A DNA stretch of 64,000 bases. Source: Narthecium ossifragum. Its lineage: Eukaryota; Streptophyta; Magnoliopsida; Dioscoreales; Nartheciaceae. The translations under genes and the position numbers were made by a program. Numbering within the stretch: the first letter of the stretch is position 1; every line of letters starts with the position of its first letter. The notes under the pieces were generated by a model that was not told the DNA's origin, searched no databases, and saw only the letters and a program-made list of their open reading frames with translations. Location: assembly GCA_963920575.1 (NCBI GenBank), contig OY986973.1, forward strand, positions 19,511,851 through 19,575,850. The letters are read 5' to 3'. Below are positions 23,623-35,268 of the stretch, piece after piece.

Positions 23623-25623
23623 TCGCGCCTACATCCTATATGTGCTGTGTTGTTTAGTAGTACTTGACGCGAGTGGTTCCAGGGTAAGTACAGTTGCCTA
23701 TTTATATTTTATTTATCAATCTTTTAGATCAACTAACATTGTCTTTTAATTATAGGCACATATGAAGTACCTACCTTTGTTGCATGACTTGGACCTATGT
23801 GGACAATATGCTTGGGGGGTGGTTTGCCTAGCAAATCTATTTCGGGAGCTATGTAAAGCTTCACAATGAGGAAAGCATGAGATATCTGGATGTCTTTACA
23901 TGCTACATGTGATTTATCATTTATATATTATATATAGTTGCTTGAAATATTTTATATTATACATAATATGAAATTGTTTTTACATGTATGGTTATGGGAG
24001 CACCTCCATATAGGGCAGCCTGAACTAATGCCATGACGACCGCTAGCTACCCAAGAGCAAACTCAGGAGCGTGATTTGCGTATCCTTAAAGGCCCCTTGG
24101 CTATTCAGTACGAACTCATGATTTTTTCAAATAATTTTTAAAGTTTGATTAGCATTATCATCTAACTATTTTTATGCAATGTAGGTGGACAGCACCACAC
24201 AGCGGTAGAGGGAACCTGCATGGCCATTACCTAGCCTACTACCGAGAGCAGTTGAATAGATAGTTGCCATCCCAGGTATTATTGCTCACGATCCAAGATT
24301 TTGTTACCTACTTTCATGCTGATGTGATCTAACCGAGTTTGTATTTTAAACTTGTAGGTTATATGGTATCTATATACATCACAACATCAAGCACAATTAC
24401 TGACACTTTGCATTGTGAGATTTGCTGTTTGGAGGAGTCATGTGCCGCTCATCTACTTTGATGTTGTCGAGATGCACCATGTACTACGGGTGTTGCGGCA
24501 GTTTGGCTTGCGACAAGAGATACCGTCTTCGGTGACAGAGAGACTATCACGTGCAAGCCATTGGGGTAATGTTACTGCGAACTGGGTCACTAGGCATCAC
24601 CAGTATGTCACCCAATAGGAGGAGCGACACCAAAGGATCATTGAGGGTACAATGGACGACGGTGAGGATTCGGAGTCATATTTGTAGTGGTACTGGGGGA
24701 TTACCCGGCGGTATGTCAATAGACCTAGATTGGAGGACATGATGACCTATCAGCTGAACATACACCTGCTACGGAAGTTGGTAAATATAATTTGTTCGTT
24801 AGTAATTAATTCTTATATTGTGTTAATCTAACCAAACATTCTTAATTCGCCACTAATAGTATGACACCACCGAGTAGAATTACATGATGTGTCGCGGTCG
24901 TTCTAGAGAGGAGCTCGCCGATCATTTTACACCGATATTTTACTCTATGATGGAGGATTTGCGGATTTGCGGCGGAGCTCCTGTCTGTTCACAACAGTCG
25001 CAGCAGACTACCGGGCAGACTACTTTCTATGACATGTCGATATCCTAAGATATACCATCATTATATCCAGTCATGGGCACAACAGAGGAGGAACCGGAGG
25101 TACATGTTGAGCATGATGTTGATGTCGGTGCTACGATGGGGGTAGGGGGGGCTGAACCGTCGAGGAAGAAAAAGATGACAGTGAGGAAGAAGCAAAAAAC
25201 TTGGAGATTGTGATAGTTTTTTATTGTAACATTGGTATTTTTGTTAATGGTTTGTGATCATTTGGAGATGTTAATGATGTTTGATGTAAACGGTTTTCAT
25301 TTATGTAAAAATTATGTTTAGATGTGAATGGGGTGGGTGTAATGTATTGGAATTGATGAGGATGTTTGGTTTGTAATGAATGTATTGTGTTTGTTGAATG
25401 TTTGTACAGAGAGTGGCAAACAAAAAACAAGTGTTTGTTTGTTGTTCGTTCTGTTCAAGTGACGTCTTAGTATATAACCTACTAGTCGTTAGTTCTTTAG
25501 TGAAAACGTAACTTGAACTTACGTCTTCAATGAAGACGTAACTGGAACTTACGTCTTAATAGGACTCCCCATTCTTTTTTCTGCACTTACTCATGTGGCG
25601 TGAGATAAAGGTCGTCTTTAAGG

Positions 25624-25761
25624 GCGGGATTAAAAAAATGAAAGGCCATGCCAGCGTGGCGCTGACGTGGCCAAAGGAGGCATATATCCATCAATATTTT
25701 TTCCACAAGTATATTTTAGTAATATTTTATCGAAATAATATTTTTTTTTAAAAAAATTCTA
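25624..25761. repeat. Right terminal inverted repeat of the MULE
   Basis: This is the inverted counterpart of 3756-3893, with GTGGCGCTGACGTGGCC near 25656 and CATCAATATTTTTTCCAC near 25709. AAATAAAAA follows at 25762. Confidence 0.8.
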
Positions 25762-26180
25762 AAATAAAAACTGCCAAAAGTACAGTAGACTCTTCAGAAA
25801 CCTCAAACGCCTCTAGAAGTCGATGCGCCACCAAAAGCTGATCCGCTAGGAGCTATAGAAGTACTGGTGCCTGCACCTGCAAACGCAGTCTGGGTAAGAG
25901 TGAGCAACAAAGCTCAGTAGGGTTCTACTTTACGTCACTCACAAAGGAAAGGGAACATCAAAGCCCAGGTTTGCATCTCATATTTAGGGGAAACCACACA
26001 TTACATCCACCGACTACCCCTAGGGCACACACTCTGATGACCTCCACTGTCAATAGTTGTCCCTCAGAAACCAAGTGCTCCGACACTGAAGCAACATCTG
26101 TAGGACCCAGGGTGCTACGTAACTTCCCCTATTGTTGTACTGAGAACGAGACTGTGAAGGAACCCAGGATGACCTCTACA

Positions 26181-27452
26181 TAGGGGTGAGCAGAATCGAA
26201 CCGAAACCGAAAAACCGAACCGAACCGAATTAGTTCGATCCAATCGGTTCGGTTTTTCGGTTCAAACGGTTCGGTTCGGTTTTTAAATATATCAATAATT
26301 TGGTTTTCGATTCGGTTCGGTTCTGGATTTACAATTTCGGTTTAAAACCGAAAAACCGAACTTTCTAACCCAAATAGCCGGTCCGGTATAGTTGGTCTAA
26401 CCCATTAACTATTTACCCTGATCTTCATCTACCCGATCCCAATGTATACTATAGAGTAGACTATAGCCAATCAGCCATCCCATCGGGATCCACAGGCCAC
26501 AAGGCCCACAACCACTCTTCCACTAGCATTGACCTTTCTCAATTCTCACCTACTAACCCACCTGTAACCTGACAGTGCTGAGTGACCTGAGTTTGCTGAC
26601 ACCTCCGCGGCTACGCCGCCTCTCGCCTCCAACGGGTTCGACGAGGTCCTGTGCTCTCCGCAGCTCCGCCACGTCTCGCCTCCAACGGGTTCGACGAGGC
26701 CCTGTGCTCTCCGCGGCTCCGCCGCCTCTCGCCTCCAACGGGTTCGACGAGGCCCTGTGCTCTGCTGTCACCTCCGCGGCTCCACCGGACCACCGCCTCT
26801 CGCCTCCAACGGGTTCGACGAGGCCCTGTGCTCCTCCGCCCTCGCTGCTGCGACCCCGTAGGGCACCATCCGCGTTGACCCCCATCTCCATCTCCATCGC
26901 CAACGGGCCTCGAGACCTTCTCCCAGCTCGCCTGGGCGTTCCGCCCAGGCGGCCGGCATTGCGACGCCCTCATCGTCGTGGTGCCCACGGCGCCGAGGCT
27001 GGCGACGGAGGGCTCCTATCATGGTCTACAGTCAGGAGGATCGTGGAGTACGCCCTGTGCTCTTCGCCGCCCACCACCTCCAATCGCTGGGAACCCATCC
27101 TCTGCTCCCGCCCGGCTCGCCATCTCCTCCGTTGATGTCTCCAAAGAAGACAAGCCCTCTGCTCCTGCCCGGCTCGCCATCTCCTCCGTTGATGGCAATG
27201 AGCCATTGAGCCTCGGCAGTAGCCAGTAGCCATCTCCTCCGTTGATGCTCCCGTCCTCGCCTCCATTCAATGCCTATAGAACCGAACCGAACCGAACCGA
27301 ACTTTTCGGTTCGGTTCGGTTTTATAGGAAACTTCGGTTCGATTCTATAGGAAACTTCGGTTCGGTTCGGTTCTCATTTTCCTGGACCGAAGAAAGTTCG
27401 GTTCTTCGGTTCTGGACCGAGAACTGAACCGAGAACCGAATGCTCACCCCTA
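26181..27452. mobile_element. Non-autonomous hAT-like element with GC-rich tandem repeats
   Basis: The TIRs TAGGGGTGAGCA (26181) and TGCTCACCCCTA (ending 27452) are flanked by the perfect 8-bp duplication CCTCTACA (26173-26180 and 27453-27460), the hAT hallmark. Subterminal DNA on both sides is packed with AACCGAACCGAA and TTCGGTTCGG repeats. The middle (26570-27240) is GC-rich and repetitive, with long ORFs in several frames that look compositional rather than real. No transposase is present. It sits in solo LTR 1. Confidence 0.88.
26600..26830. repeat. 53-bp GC-rich minisatellite inside the hAT-like element
   Basis: TCTCGCCTCCAACGGGTTCG recurs at 26621, 26674, 26727 and 26798, giving periods of 53, 53 and 71 bp. 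A second repeat, GCCATCTCCTCCGTTGATG, recurs at about 27119, 27176 and 27228. Confidence 0.9.
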
Positions 27453-29345
27453 CCTCTACACCTTAATCAGAGTAATTTCAATCAGCTAGACAATATCCTC
27501 TATAACATATATTCAATATTATAATCAGATCTTAGACTTTGCTACCCATCCTCGGTCCTAAGACTAGATCCGAGCTGCCTGAGCCCTCGGATTGGTGAAA
27601 CCCCAATTCGCCCACGTCCTAGCCTAATACTTCTAATGCAAACAAAAGTGCATGTAATGCTCACGCGCACATAATTAAATCAGAACATGCAACAATATGC
27701 TAAGCAGTATACATGTCTAGGCATAGCATCCCTCCTAGCCCTAAAGGGGTGAACACATACAATAAGCATTTGCAATGGTACCACATGCCGCTAACAAACA
27801 ATATTCAATTTAACTTTCGGCATTATGACGCCATAACAGCCGTCTCCCGAAAATTCTTACAACGGGGCACAACCCCGACCAAACTAATAATAACTATGAC
27901 AGTAAAGCAACACAGATATACTCGCAGTTATTTACAGCATACAATCATTGATATAAAAACCAGGACTTCACAAACTATATCTACGGTGAAATCATATCCA
28001 AAACACTCACTAAAACCCTCAAAAACCCACTGATAATAACATGCATGCTTCCTAACATCATTGCCTATCTATCATGAAAGAAATCCGATCAAAGAACCAT
28101 GAAAATCCCTATTTAAAGGTTGGCGGATGATGCATCGGTTGATGTCACGGTCGACCTTGAGAAGGAGCAAAAGCTGGTAGTCGATCGGAGCATCGACTAT
28201 GGGGAACCAAAGTGGCAACAGAGGCTCACGGTCGATGCGACGGTCGACTGTGGAGCATGGGTAAACAAAAGCTGGGAATGGCCGCAAGCTATTTTGAGAA
28301 TTTAAGCCTCACGGTCTATGCGACGGTTGACCGTGGAGCATGGGTAAGACAGATATCTGGGAAGTTCTGTTCTGACACAGCATGGGATAACAATTCACCA
28401 ATTTTTTTTAAAAAATGGTAAAAATATGAAATGAATTGGAGTAGGAAGAAGACTCAAGGATCTCCAACTTTCAAGTTAAAGGTTTCCCGAGTCTATGCAC
28501 GTACAGTCCTCCGATTTGGGCTCGAACGGGAAGTCTCAGTGAAGAACAGAAAATCCAGAAATTAAATGAGGAAAAGATGCTCAAATCAGGATTAAATCCA
28601 AATAAAACCTAATGAAACTTCAATCAGTAATCAAAAAATTCTAGAAGTATCATACAACAAGAAGAAAACAAAGAACAAACAACCTAAACCACAGATTTAG
28701 CTTAATGTAAGCTAAACTCAAGCGAAACACAAGAACCCAACCTTACTACGCTAATCTGCCATCAAACCAGCTGAAGATGACTTCCTACTCGTACTCGTCA
28801 TCTTCAAGCTCGCCGAAAAACGCTGCTGAAGCTCTCTCTCTCAAGGCTTCACTCACGAAGAAAAGGAAGAAGGAGAAGAAGGAACGCGGGAGGCAGGGGA
28901 AGGAAAAGAAAGAGAATGAAGAGGTAATGGGGTATTTAAAGGGTCACGATCCGACTTGCTATAGTGCTCTAAACCGACCTACTTGCTACAGTGGTGAACT
29001 GACCTGCTACGGTGATGATCGATCGTCCAATCCGATTTTTCCCGATCGAGCTCTAATCTTCCTATTGAGAGCGCCTATATAAGGATCTAATCAAACACAT
29101 ACATCAATTTAAGGTAGTGTGTGCACTACGCGGGTGTGAAACCGATCGCTAAAAAGCAATTTACCAAATTGCCATTACGGTCCAAAATCAATAATGCGAT
29201 CAAACAGATCGCGCTCAATGCGAAAACAAGCCAATAGGGCACTGCCCCGTCCTACGCGGTCGAGCCAGGTTAGAAGAGAGGGACCTCACATAGATTGAAT
29301 TTGAAAGCTTCATCACTTGATTCACTCGTTGCATTAGTTACAAGC

Positions 29346-32226
29346 TGTGAGGACCCATACCTCCAACCCTGTCCAACCGTGTTGGGTCGAGGGTCTGGTT
29401 TTGTGGTTTGACTCAGTTGGCCTTGAGATGCGATCGGTTGATCGTATCGTTGTTTTTGGACCTTATGGGCAATTTGGTAAAATTATGTCTTACCAGTCGG
29501 TTTCACACCCGTGTAGTGCACACACTGTCTTGGATTGATGTATGTGACTGATTAGAACCTTAAGGACGCTTCCGATCGGAAGATCAGAGCTCGATCGGGA
29601 AAAATCGAATCGAATGGCCGAGATCAGTTTAGATCTCTATAAATAGCCCTTTCTTTTCTCTCTCTTCTCTTTCTTTCTCTTCTCTCCTTTCTCTCTCCCT
29701 TTGTCTGCCAACTGGAGCTTGGGTTGCGGCTTTTCGGCACGGATCCGCGTGGATCGGAGGCGAGGGATTCGTAGATCGCCTGATTGTTGCTACAACAAGG
29801 TGTTTCTACCCGATTCTGGTGAACCGGTAACCCTAGGATCGGCTTTTTGTGATTTGTAGCTGTTGTGTGTATTGGAATGCTTTGAATTTCTATATTCTTA
29901 TTCCTTAGCATGCTTAGAAGATAAGTACTGCGTTGTTTCTGTATTCTTTCGATCGAATTTCATATTTTTGTCGGTTTTTCGACGGGGTCGGACTCAGATC
30001 TGATATTTCACAATCTGAGTTTGGTTTTTATTACATGAATGAATTCCCCACCATCAAATAGACCTTCATTCAAAGTTTGAATGGATTCCATTGCCATTTG
30101 ATAGATCAAATCCAACAAATTCAATTTTTTCATCGGTTTAATCGGTTTTCGGGCAATTTGATTTAATTCGGAGGATTTGATCATCTAAAATTGGATTTGT
30201 TAGTGTCATTAGATTCTCCACATCCAATTTCACATGTCTACCAAGTTTGGTTTGATTTCGACGAATTTTGATTGTCGAAATCTAAGAAATTGGATTTCAG
30301 CCACTATTCACCTTTCCTGGCGGCTTATGAAGTGTTATGTTTCGTCTGAAGGATGATCGATCTTCCTTGTGAGAAAAGATCGATCATTTCTCCTTGACAG
30401 GAGGAGCACTTGAAGGGATCATTTCTCCTTGACAAGGGGAGCACTTGGAGGGGATCGATCATGGGTATCATGATCGATCATTTTCCTTCCATGCAGGGAA
30501 CACTCTTAAGGAAGATCGATCTTCGTTGAGAGTGAAGATCCATCATTTCTCCTTGACAGTGAGCACCCATATGAATGATCGATCATCTTGGGTAAGATGA
30601 TCGATCTTTTATATACTGATTTGTTATAGTTGATCCGAATTTTACGTTTTCGATTTCTTTTCGACCTAGTATTCTCGTGGGGCTTTCCCGATGATAAGTA
30701 GTGAGTATTATATTATTTTTATCAGGATTTTGATGGGGTTATCTCCGGATTATGCCATAAGCTGTGTTTCGAATCGGTTTATCGATTTCTACCGATTTCA
30801 AGTAGTTTCTCGATAAGCATGCGATATATATAATATGTAGTTTGTGATTACTTTATTGCTTTATGGGTAACCGGGGGAGTGACGACCCCCGAGAATGTTT
30901 AGTATAAATAGGCCGAAGGTGTGCTCCGCATGATTAAAATAGTTTTACTGTTTTGATTAATAGCCCCGCTGATTACCGGCGTGCGCTGGGGGCATAACCC
31001 GTTGTACTGGTAGATTATATATCTTGTTGTGTGGTTTGGCCGGGGTTGTATCCCCTTATAGAAAATTTCGGTTGACGGTTGTGGACGCCGTTGTAATGCC
31101 GAAATTGGCTCGATTGTTGTTGTTGCTTGGCTGTTGCCCAGTTACCTGCGGGGTAACTGTGGAACCTTAGTCTGTCAGGTGCCGGAGAGCACTGAAGGCT
31201 ATTGTATATTTGTGTTATCATTATCCCTTTGCTCTAATCGTTGTATTGTTAGTATAACGTATTTGTATTTGAGTGAGACCCTTGCTATACTCACCCCTTT
31301 GACTAGCTATAGGCTATGCCTAGCCCTGTATAATTGATGTCATATTGTTGCATACTTATATCTCTTTATCTGTGTCTGAGCATTGCATGCATCTTATTTG
31401 CATTAGAGCATAAGGTTAGGGTGTGGGTGAATAGGGTCTTCACCGATCCGAGGCTCTTAGGTAGCTCGGATCTAGCTCTAGGACCGTGGCTGGGTAGCTA
31501 GGCCTAGGACGATTGTTATGCCAAATCTCTGTATTCTCGAGAATGGGTCTAGTTGGCTACTATCTGTTGTTTGAGGTGTAGAGGTCACCCAGAGTTTTCA
31601 TCTCATGCTTAGTATCATTGTTAAGGGAAGTTACGTGATGCCCTGGGTCCTACCCCTTTGTTGTTCAACGCTGGACACTTGGTGGTTGAGAGGGACGGCT
31701 GTTGATAGTTGAGGTCACAGAGTGCGTGCCCTGGGGTAGGCAGTAGACGTAGCGTCAGTTTCCCTTAGAGATGAGACAGAACCCGAGACTTTGTAGTTTC
31801 CCCTTTTTCCTGTGCGACGTAGAGTAGAGTAGAACCATACGGAACTTTGTTGCTCACTCCTACCCGTGCTACGTTTGCAGGTGTAGGCGTAGACTCTTCC
31901 TCAGTGGTTCCAGCTGGATCAGGTCTTGGCGGCGCGTCGACTTCCGGAGGCGTTTGAGGTCTAAGAGGGACAGATGTACATTTTGACAGCTTTTTGTTTA
32001 TAGTTATCTTTGAGAATGATGTACTTAAGGTTTAATATATGAAATCTTATTTCCTATTTGAATTTTATTCCGCAATGTAATATTTAGTTTTACCATTATG
32101 CCATTGGAAGTCTTTAAATTCAAATTAATTCCGCTTTGTGTCCTGTCGCGCCGTATCAGATGTAAATAATGTAAGTTTTCGCCTCACGTCCCGATCCGGA
32201 TGGGTTTTCTGGGTCGGGGTGTGACA
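29346..32226 (+). mobile_element. Solo LTR 6 (Tekay/Del-like Ty3-gypsy)
   Basis: It runs from TGTGAGGACCCATACC to GGGTCGGGGTGTGACA. The flanks CAAGC (29341-29345) and CAAGT (32227-32231) are a 5-bp duplication with one mismatch. At 2881 bp it is the longest solo LTR here. It has a TCTATAAATAGCC TATA-like box near 29636. Landmark blocks such as GCACTGAAGGCTATTGTATAT (about 31188) and GATCCGAGGCTCT (about 31445) match LTRs 1, 2 and the 17916 LTR. A GATCGATC array lies at 30350-30615. It inserted 55 bp from the end of solo LTR 1. Confidence 0.9.
30350..30615. repeat. GATCGATC hairpin array in solo LTR 6
   Basis: Four units begin near 30353, 30452, 30513 and 30576. Arms such as TGATCGATCATC pair with inverted copies about 20 bp on. 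The phrase CATTTCTCCTTGACA recurs between units. Confidence 0.85.
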
Positions 32227-32830
32227 CAAGTAGACAATCATTTAAATAAAAAAGATGAAAAATCCATCACAATAGAATCTAACTCCAACAAAACCATTGT
32301 CAATCCACTCTCCAACCATGCGCCTTTTTGAATGATAAGAAACATGTAAAGTGAGATTAGATCCCCAAGTCCTAAGCCCCTCTTCGCTAGAAATATGACC
32401 CGAAATCCTGTTATGTTAGGTAGAGAAAGCTTCCTTGACAATCCCACGAAGTTCGAATCGCGAACACAACCCTCAAAGCATCTCGGTGCTCCAAAATTAT
32501 TGGAAAATATAGGGCATATGCCTCTGAAGGGGATAAAAAGCTTAATATAAAAATAAAAGATTTGTTAATAAGGTCTCAAAGAAAAATATGATACGGCTTA
32601 GACTATTATAACTTTCCTTCGGTCATCATTTTTATATAAAGAGATGGTTATAAATTAATTTTTCATTGTCCTATGTGGATCCTACGTGGAGGGGAGTTAG
32701 TGAGAAAGAAGGGGTTAGTGAGGAGTTATTAGAGAAGGTGAGGAGAAAGGGTAGTTACCCTGTCATGTGACAGGGGACTTACTAGTTTACTATATTTCTG
32801 TGTTCAAAAGACTAAAATGCCCCTCCAGAC
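32227..32830. other. Intergenic remnant, no gene recognised
   Basis: The minus strand from 32450 to 32240 has a weak LINE-like look (a WLESGLTMVLLELDS stretch recalls RNase H) and would be the upstream continuation of the fragment at 2580-3075 once the LTRs are removed. That link is tentative. The rest is AT-rich without a feature I can support. Confidence 0.35.
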
Positions 32831-32834
32831 CTCC

Positions 32835-33660
32835 CATCACCTTCCACGACCTCCTACCCCTTCATTCCATGACCTTCCATGACCTCTGACGAAGCCGCCT
32901 CCGAACTCACCTCCGATGTAGCCACCTCCGACCACCGCCTCCGACGACACCACCCCGATGCAGCAAACGACCTCATCTCCGACGCAGCCAACGAAGCCGC
33001 CTTCATTCCATGACCCAGTCATTCCGATGAAGCCACCTTCATTCCCAACCTTCCACGACCTTCGATGAAGCTGCCTCCGAACTCGCCTCCGATGTAGCCG
33101 CCTCCGACCACCGTCTCTGACGAAGCCACCCCAACGCAGCCGCCTCCACGACCTCGCCTCCGACGCAGCCACATCCGACGAAGCCACCTCGATCTCCTAA
33201 AACCCATGATCCGGCCTCCCCCTACCCCTCCGACCACTTCCCGACAGTTTCCCGGTGAGATCCGACAGCCCATGGCCGACGCCTGGCCTCCTCAAGACCC
33301 ACCGACGAGCCACCCTAGATCTGCCTCATCCGCCGCCCATCGGGACGATCCAACCCGCGGGCGACCCCCGTCGCGCTCTTCTGCTCCGCCACGCTCTTCC
33401 CTCTTCATCTCCGGCAAGCATTCCAGGTGAGATTCGCCACCTATCGACGTTCCCCTGCTCGAGTTCGTCGTCCCCGACTAGCAGAGCACCCATGAGCTCC
33501 TGCGATCACTCCGCCCCTCGTAGATTCGCCGCATCAGTCGACCAACGGCGCAATCCACTCCGGTGGATTGACTCCAAAGGACCCCATGACTTCTCCTCCA
33601 TCGATCCCGACCTCTAACGAGCCCTCCTCGCCGGCGATCAACCTCCGGCGAGTTGTCAGC
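32835..33660. other. GC-rich repetitive DNA, no supported gene
   Basis: Short phrases such as CCTCCGA, GACGAAGCC and TTCCACGACC recur many times between 32835 and 33200, producing long ORFs in several frames. The section 33200-33660 is Pro/Ser/Arg-rich in all frames. I do not recognise a protein. It could be captured exon DNA in a larger element that includes the AT-rich array to the right. Confidence 0.4.
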
Positions 33661-33829
33661 CATCAGATCATCATTTCCTTAGAATGAGAGAGAGGAAATG
33701 AAGGAAAATCAGAAAAATAGTGGAAAAATGAGAAATATCATGTAAAATAGAAGAAATAAGAGGAAAAAATAGGGAAGTAACCAGTAAAACATAGGAAATA
33801 AGGGGAAAAATAGGAAAGTAATTTGAAAA

Positions 33830-35075
33830 GTAACTTGAGTTACTTTCCACGATTTTATCATCGAGAACTCAAGTTGCTTTCCATTTTCTTTATGGAAAGT
33901 AACTTGTAATAATTCCGGATAATAATCAGTAAAATATAGGAAATAAGGGGAAAAATAGGAAAATAATTTGGATCACGATTTCATCATCGAGAATTCAAGT
34001 TACTTTTCATCTACTTTATGGAAAGTAACTTATAATAATTATGGATAATAATGTAATAATACTTTCCATTAGTTTAATCTGGCAAGTTACTCTCCATGAT
34101 TTCATCATCGATAACTCAAGTTACTTTCCACAGTACTAACATTTACAATATGGAAAGTAACTTGTAATAAATGTGGATAATAATGTAATATTTGTGGAAA
34201 GTAACTCAAATTAGTTTCCATTAGTTTAATTTGGAAAGTAACTCACAAACTTTCCACGATTTTATCATTGAGATTCTAGTTACTTTCCACTATTTACTTT
34301 TTACTAATTTCATTAGCTATTTTGGAGCCGCTTAAACATGTCGATTCTCGTCGGGGCCCTACTCCGGACCCCATCAACTCTACGTAGTGTGTCATAGTCG
34401 AGCCGGCGACATCATTGAGAACTCAAGTTACTTTTCACAATTTTAACGAGTAACTTTTCAGAATTCAAGTTGGATATTTTTTCGTATTTTACACCTATTT
34501 TTTCAGGCATTTTCCCATGTTTTTTCCAACAAATTTTCCTATTTTCCGGCCTTTTCTGCTATTTTTCTACCATTTTTTCCTATTTTTAGTTGACTTTTTT
34601 CTCTCTCCTCTCACCTCTTCTCCTCCTTCATAGCCGACGCCCCCGAGCTCATTCTCCCCGCGACCACGATTTCATCATCGATAACTCAAGTTACTTTCGG
34701 CTCGTGGTAAGTTACTTTCCACAATACTAACATTTACAATATAGAAAGTAACTTGTAATAAATGTGGATAGTAATGTAATAATTGTGGAAAGTAACTCAA
34801 GTTAGTTTCCATTAGTTTAATTTGGAAAGTAACTCACAAACTTTTCACGATTTCATCATTGAGACTCTAGTTACTTTCCACTAGTTGCTTTTCACTAATT
34901 TCATTAGTTACTTCGGATCCGCTTAAATAGGTCGATCCCCGTCGGGGCGCTGCTCTGGACCCCATCAACTCTGCGTAGTGTGTCATAGTCGAGCCAACGA
35001 TATCATCGAGAACTCAAGTTACTTTCCACAATTCTAATGATTTACTTTCCACAGTTCAAGTTGGATATTTTTCCG
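33830..35075. repeat. AAGTTACTTTCC / GGAAAGTAACTT motif cluster
   Basis: The core AAGTTACTTTCC and its reverse complement occur some twenty or more times in both orientations, mixed with TTTCATCATCGA phrases. Arrays of short motifs in both orientations resemble the subterminal zones of CACTA or hAT elements. No CACTA terminus was found. The same motif forms a mostly one-way array at 45297-45860. Confidence 0.75.
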
Positions 35076-35268
35076 TATTTTACACCTATTTTTTCAGGCA
35101 TTTTCCCCATGTTTTTCCAACAATTTTTCCTATTTTCCGGAATTTTTCACTATTTTCCTACCATTTTTCCTATTTTTAGTTGACCTTTTTCTCTCTCCTC
35201 TCACCTCTTCTCCTCCTTCACAGTCGACGCCCCCCGAGCTCATTCTCCCCGCGACCACGTCTCCGGCG
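34100..35268 (+). repeat. Tandem duplication of about 590 bp
   Basis: The segment from about 34113 to 34677 is repeated, with scattered differences, from about 34705 to 35268 (offset 590-591). Shared landmarks are TACTAACATTTACAAT (34134/34725), a GGGGC-TGCTC-type GC block with CCCCATCAACTCT (34368/34959) and CCCGAGCTCATTCTCCCCGC (34643/35233). Confidence 0.9.

Larger units (their letters stand above)
17840..25213 (+). pseudogene. Plant mobile domain (PMD-C, MAIN/MAIL-like) part of the MULE gene
   Basis: Downstream of the zinc knuckle, and split by insertions at 17916-21241 and 21858-23622, the plus strand spells a plant mobile domain. The order is GPISPHVLWDHGKHRSASIWDG (21257-21323), [12 protein letters not shown] and [15 protein letters not shown] (21581-21670), an AYILYVLC block restored across 21857/23623, LPLLHDLDLCGQYAWG (23770-23820), LFRELCKAS, and HYLAYYREQLNR (24223-24258). 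It ends with a Lys/Arg-rich tail and TGA at 25211. Known family members are MAIN and MAIL1, implicated in TE silencing, and PMDs in transposons. Many stops make it non-functional. Confidence 0.75.
3756..25761 (+). mobile_element. MuDR-type MULE with a transposase-plant mobile domain gene, riddled with nested insertions
   Basis: Two inverted copies of about 130 bp bound the element (3756-3893 and 25624-25761). They share blocks such as GGCCACGTCAGCGCCAC and CTTTCATTTTTTTAATCC. The flanks AAATAAAAG (3747-3755) and AAATAAAAA (25762-25770) are a plausible 9-bp target duplication with one mismatch. The interior encoded a MuDR transposase followed by a plant mobile domain. It is broken by Harbinger B at 4833, a gypsy element at 17916 and a solo LTR at 21858. 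MULEs carrying a plant mobile domain are known; in this copy the reading frame has decayed. Confidence 0.85.
3516..29290 (-). mobile_element. Solo LTR 1 (Tekay/Del-like Ty3-gypsy), split by a 22-kb MULE and a hAT-like element
   Basis: The terminus at 3516 (TATCACATCCCGACCCAG) is the mutated form of the TGTCACACCCCG end seen inverted in the sister LTRs. The far end is ...GGGACCTCACA at 29290. Both are flanked by TAGAT (3511-3515 and 29291-29295), a perfect 5-bp target duplication. Removing the MULE and the hAT-like element leaves about 2.48 kb, close to the 2.1-2.9 kb of its relatives. Shared landmarks include the block around 27560 that resembles 7390-7440 in inverse orientation, and GGTCGACC-type dyads at 28130-28340. 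There is no PBS, PPT or coding DNA, so it is a solo LTR. Confidence 0.85.

Noticed and set aside
26575..27270. Overlapping long ORFs on both strands in the hAT-like element
   Set aside because: They follow the GC-rich 53-bp tandem repeats; frames shift from unit to unit and resemble no protein.
32837..33273. Gly/Arg-rich minus-strand ORFs
   Set aside because: They arise from CCTCCGA-type short repeats; no domain and no codon structure.
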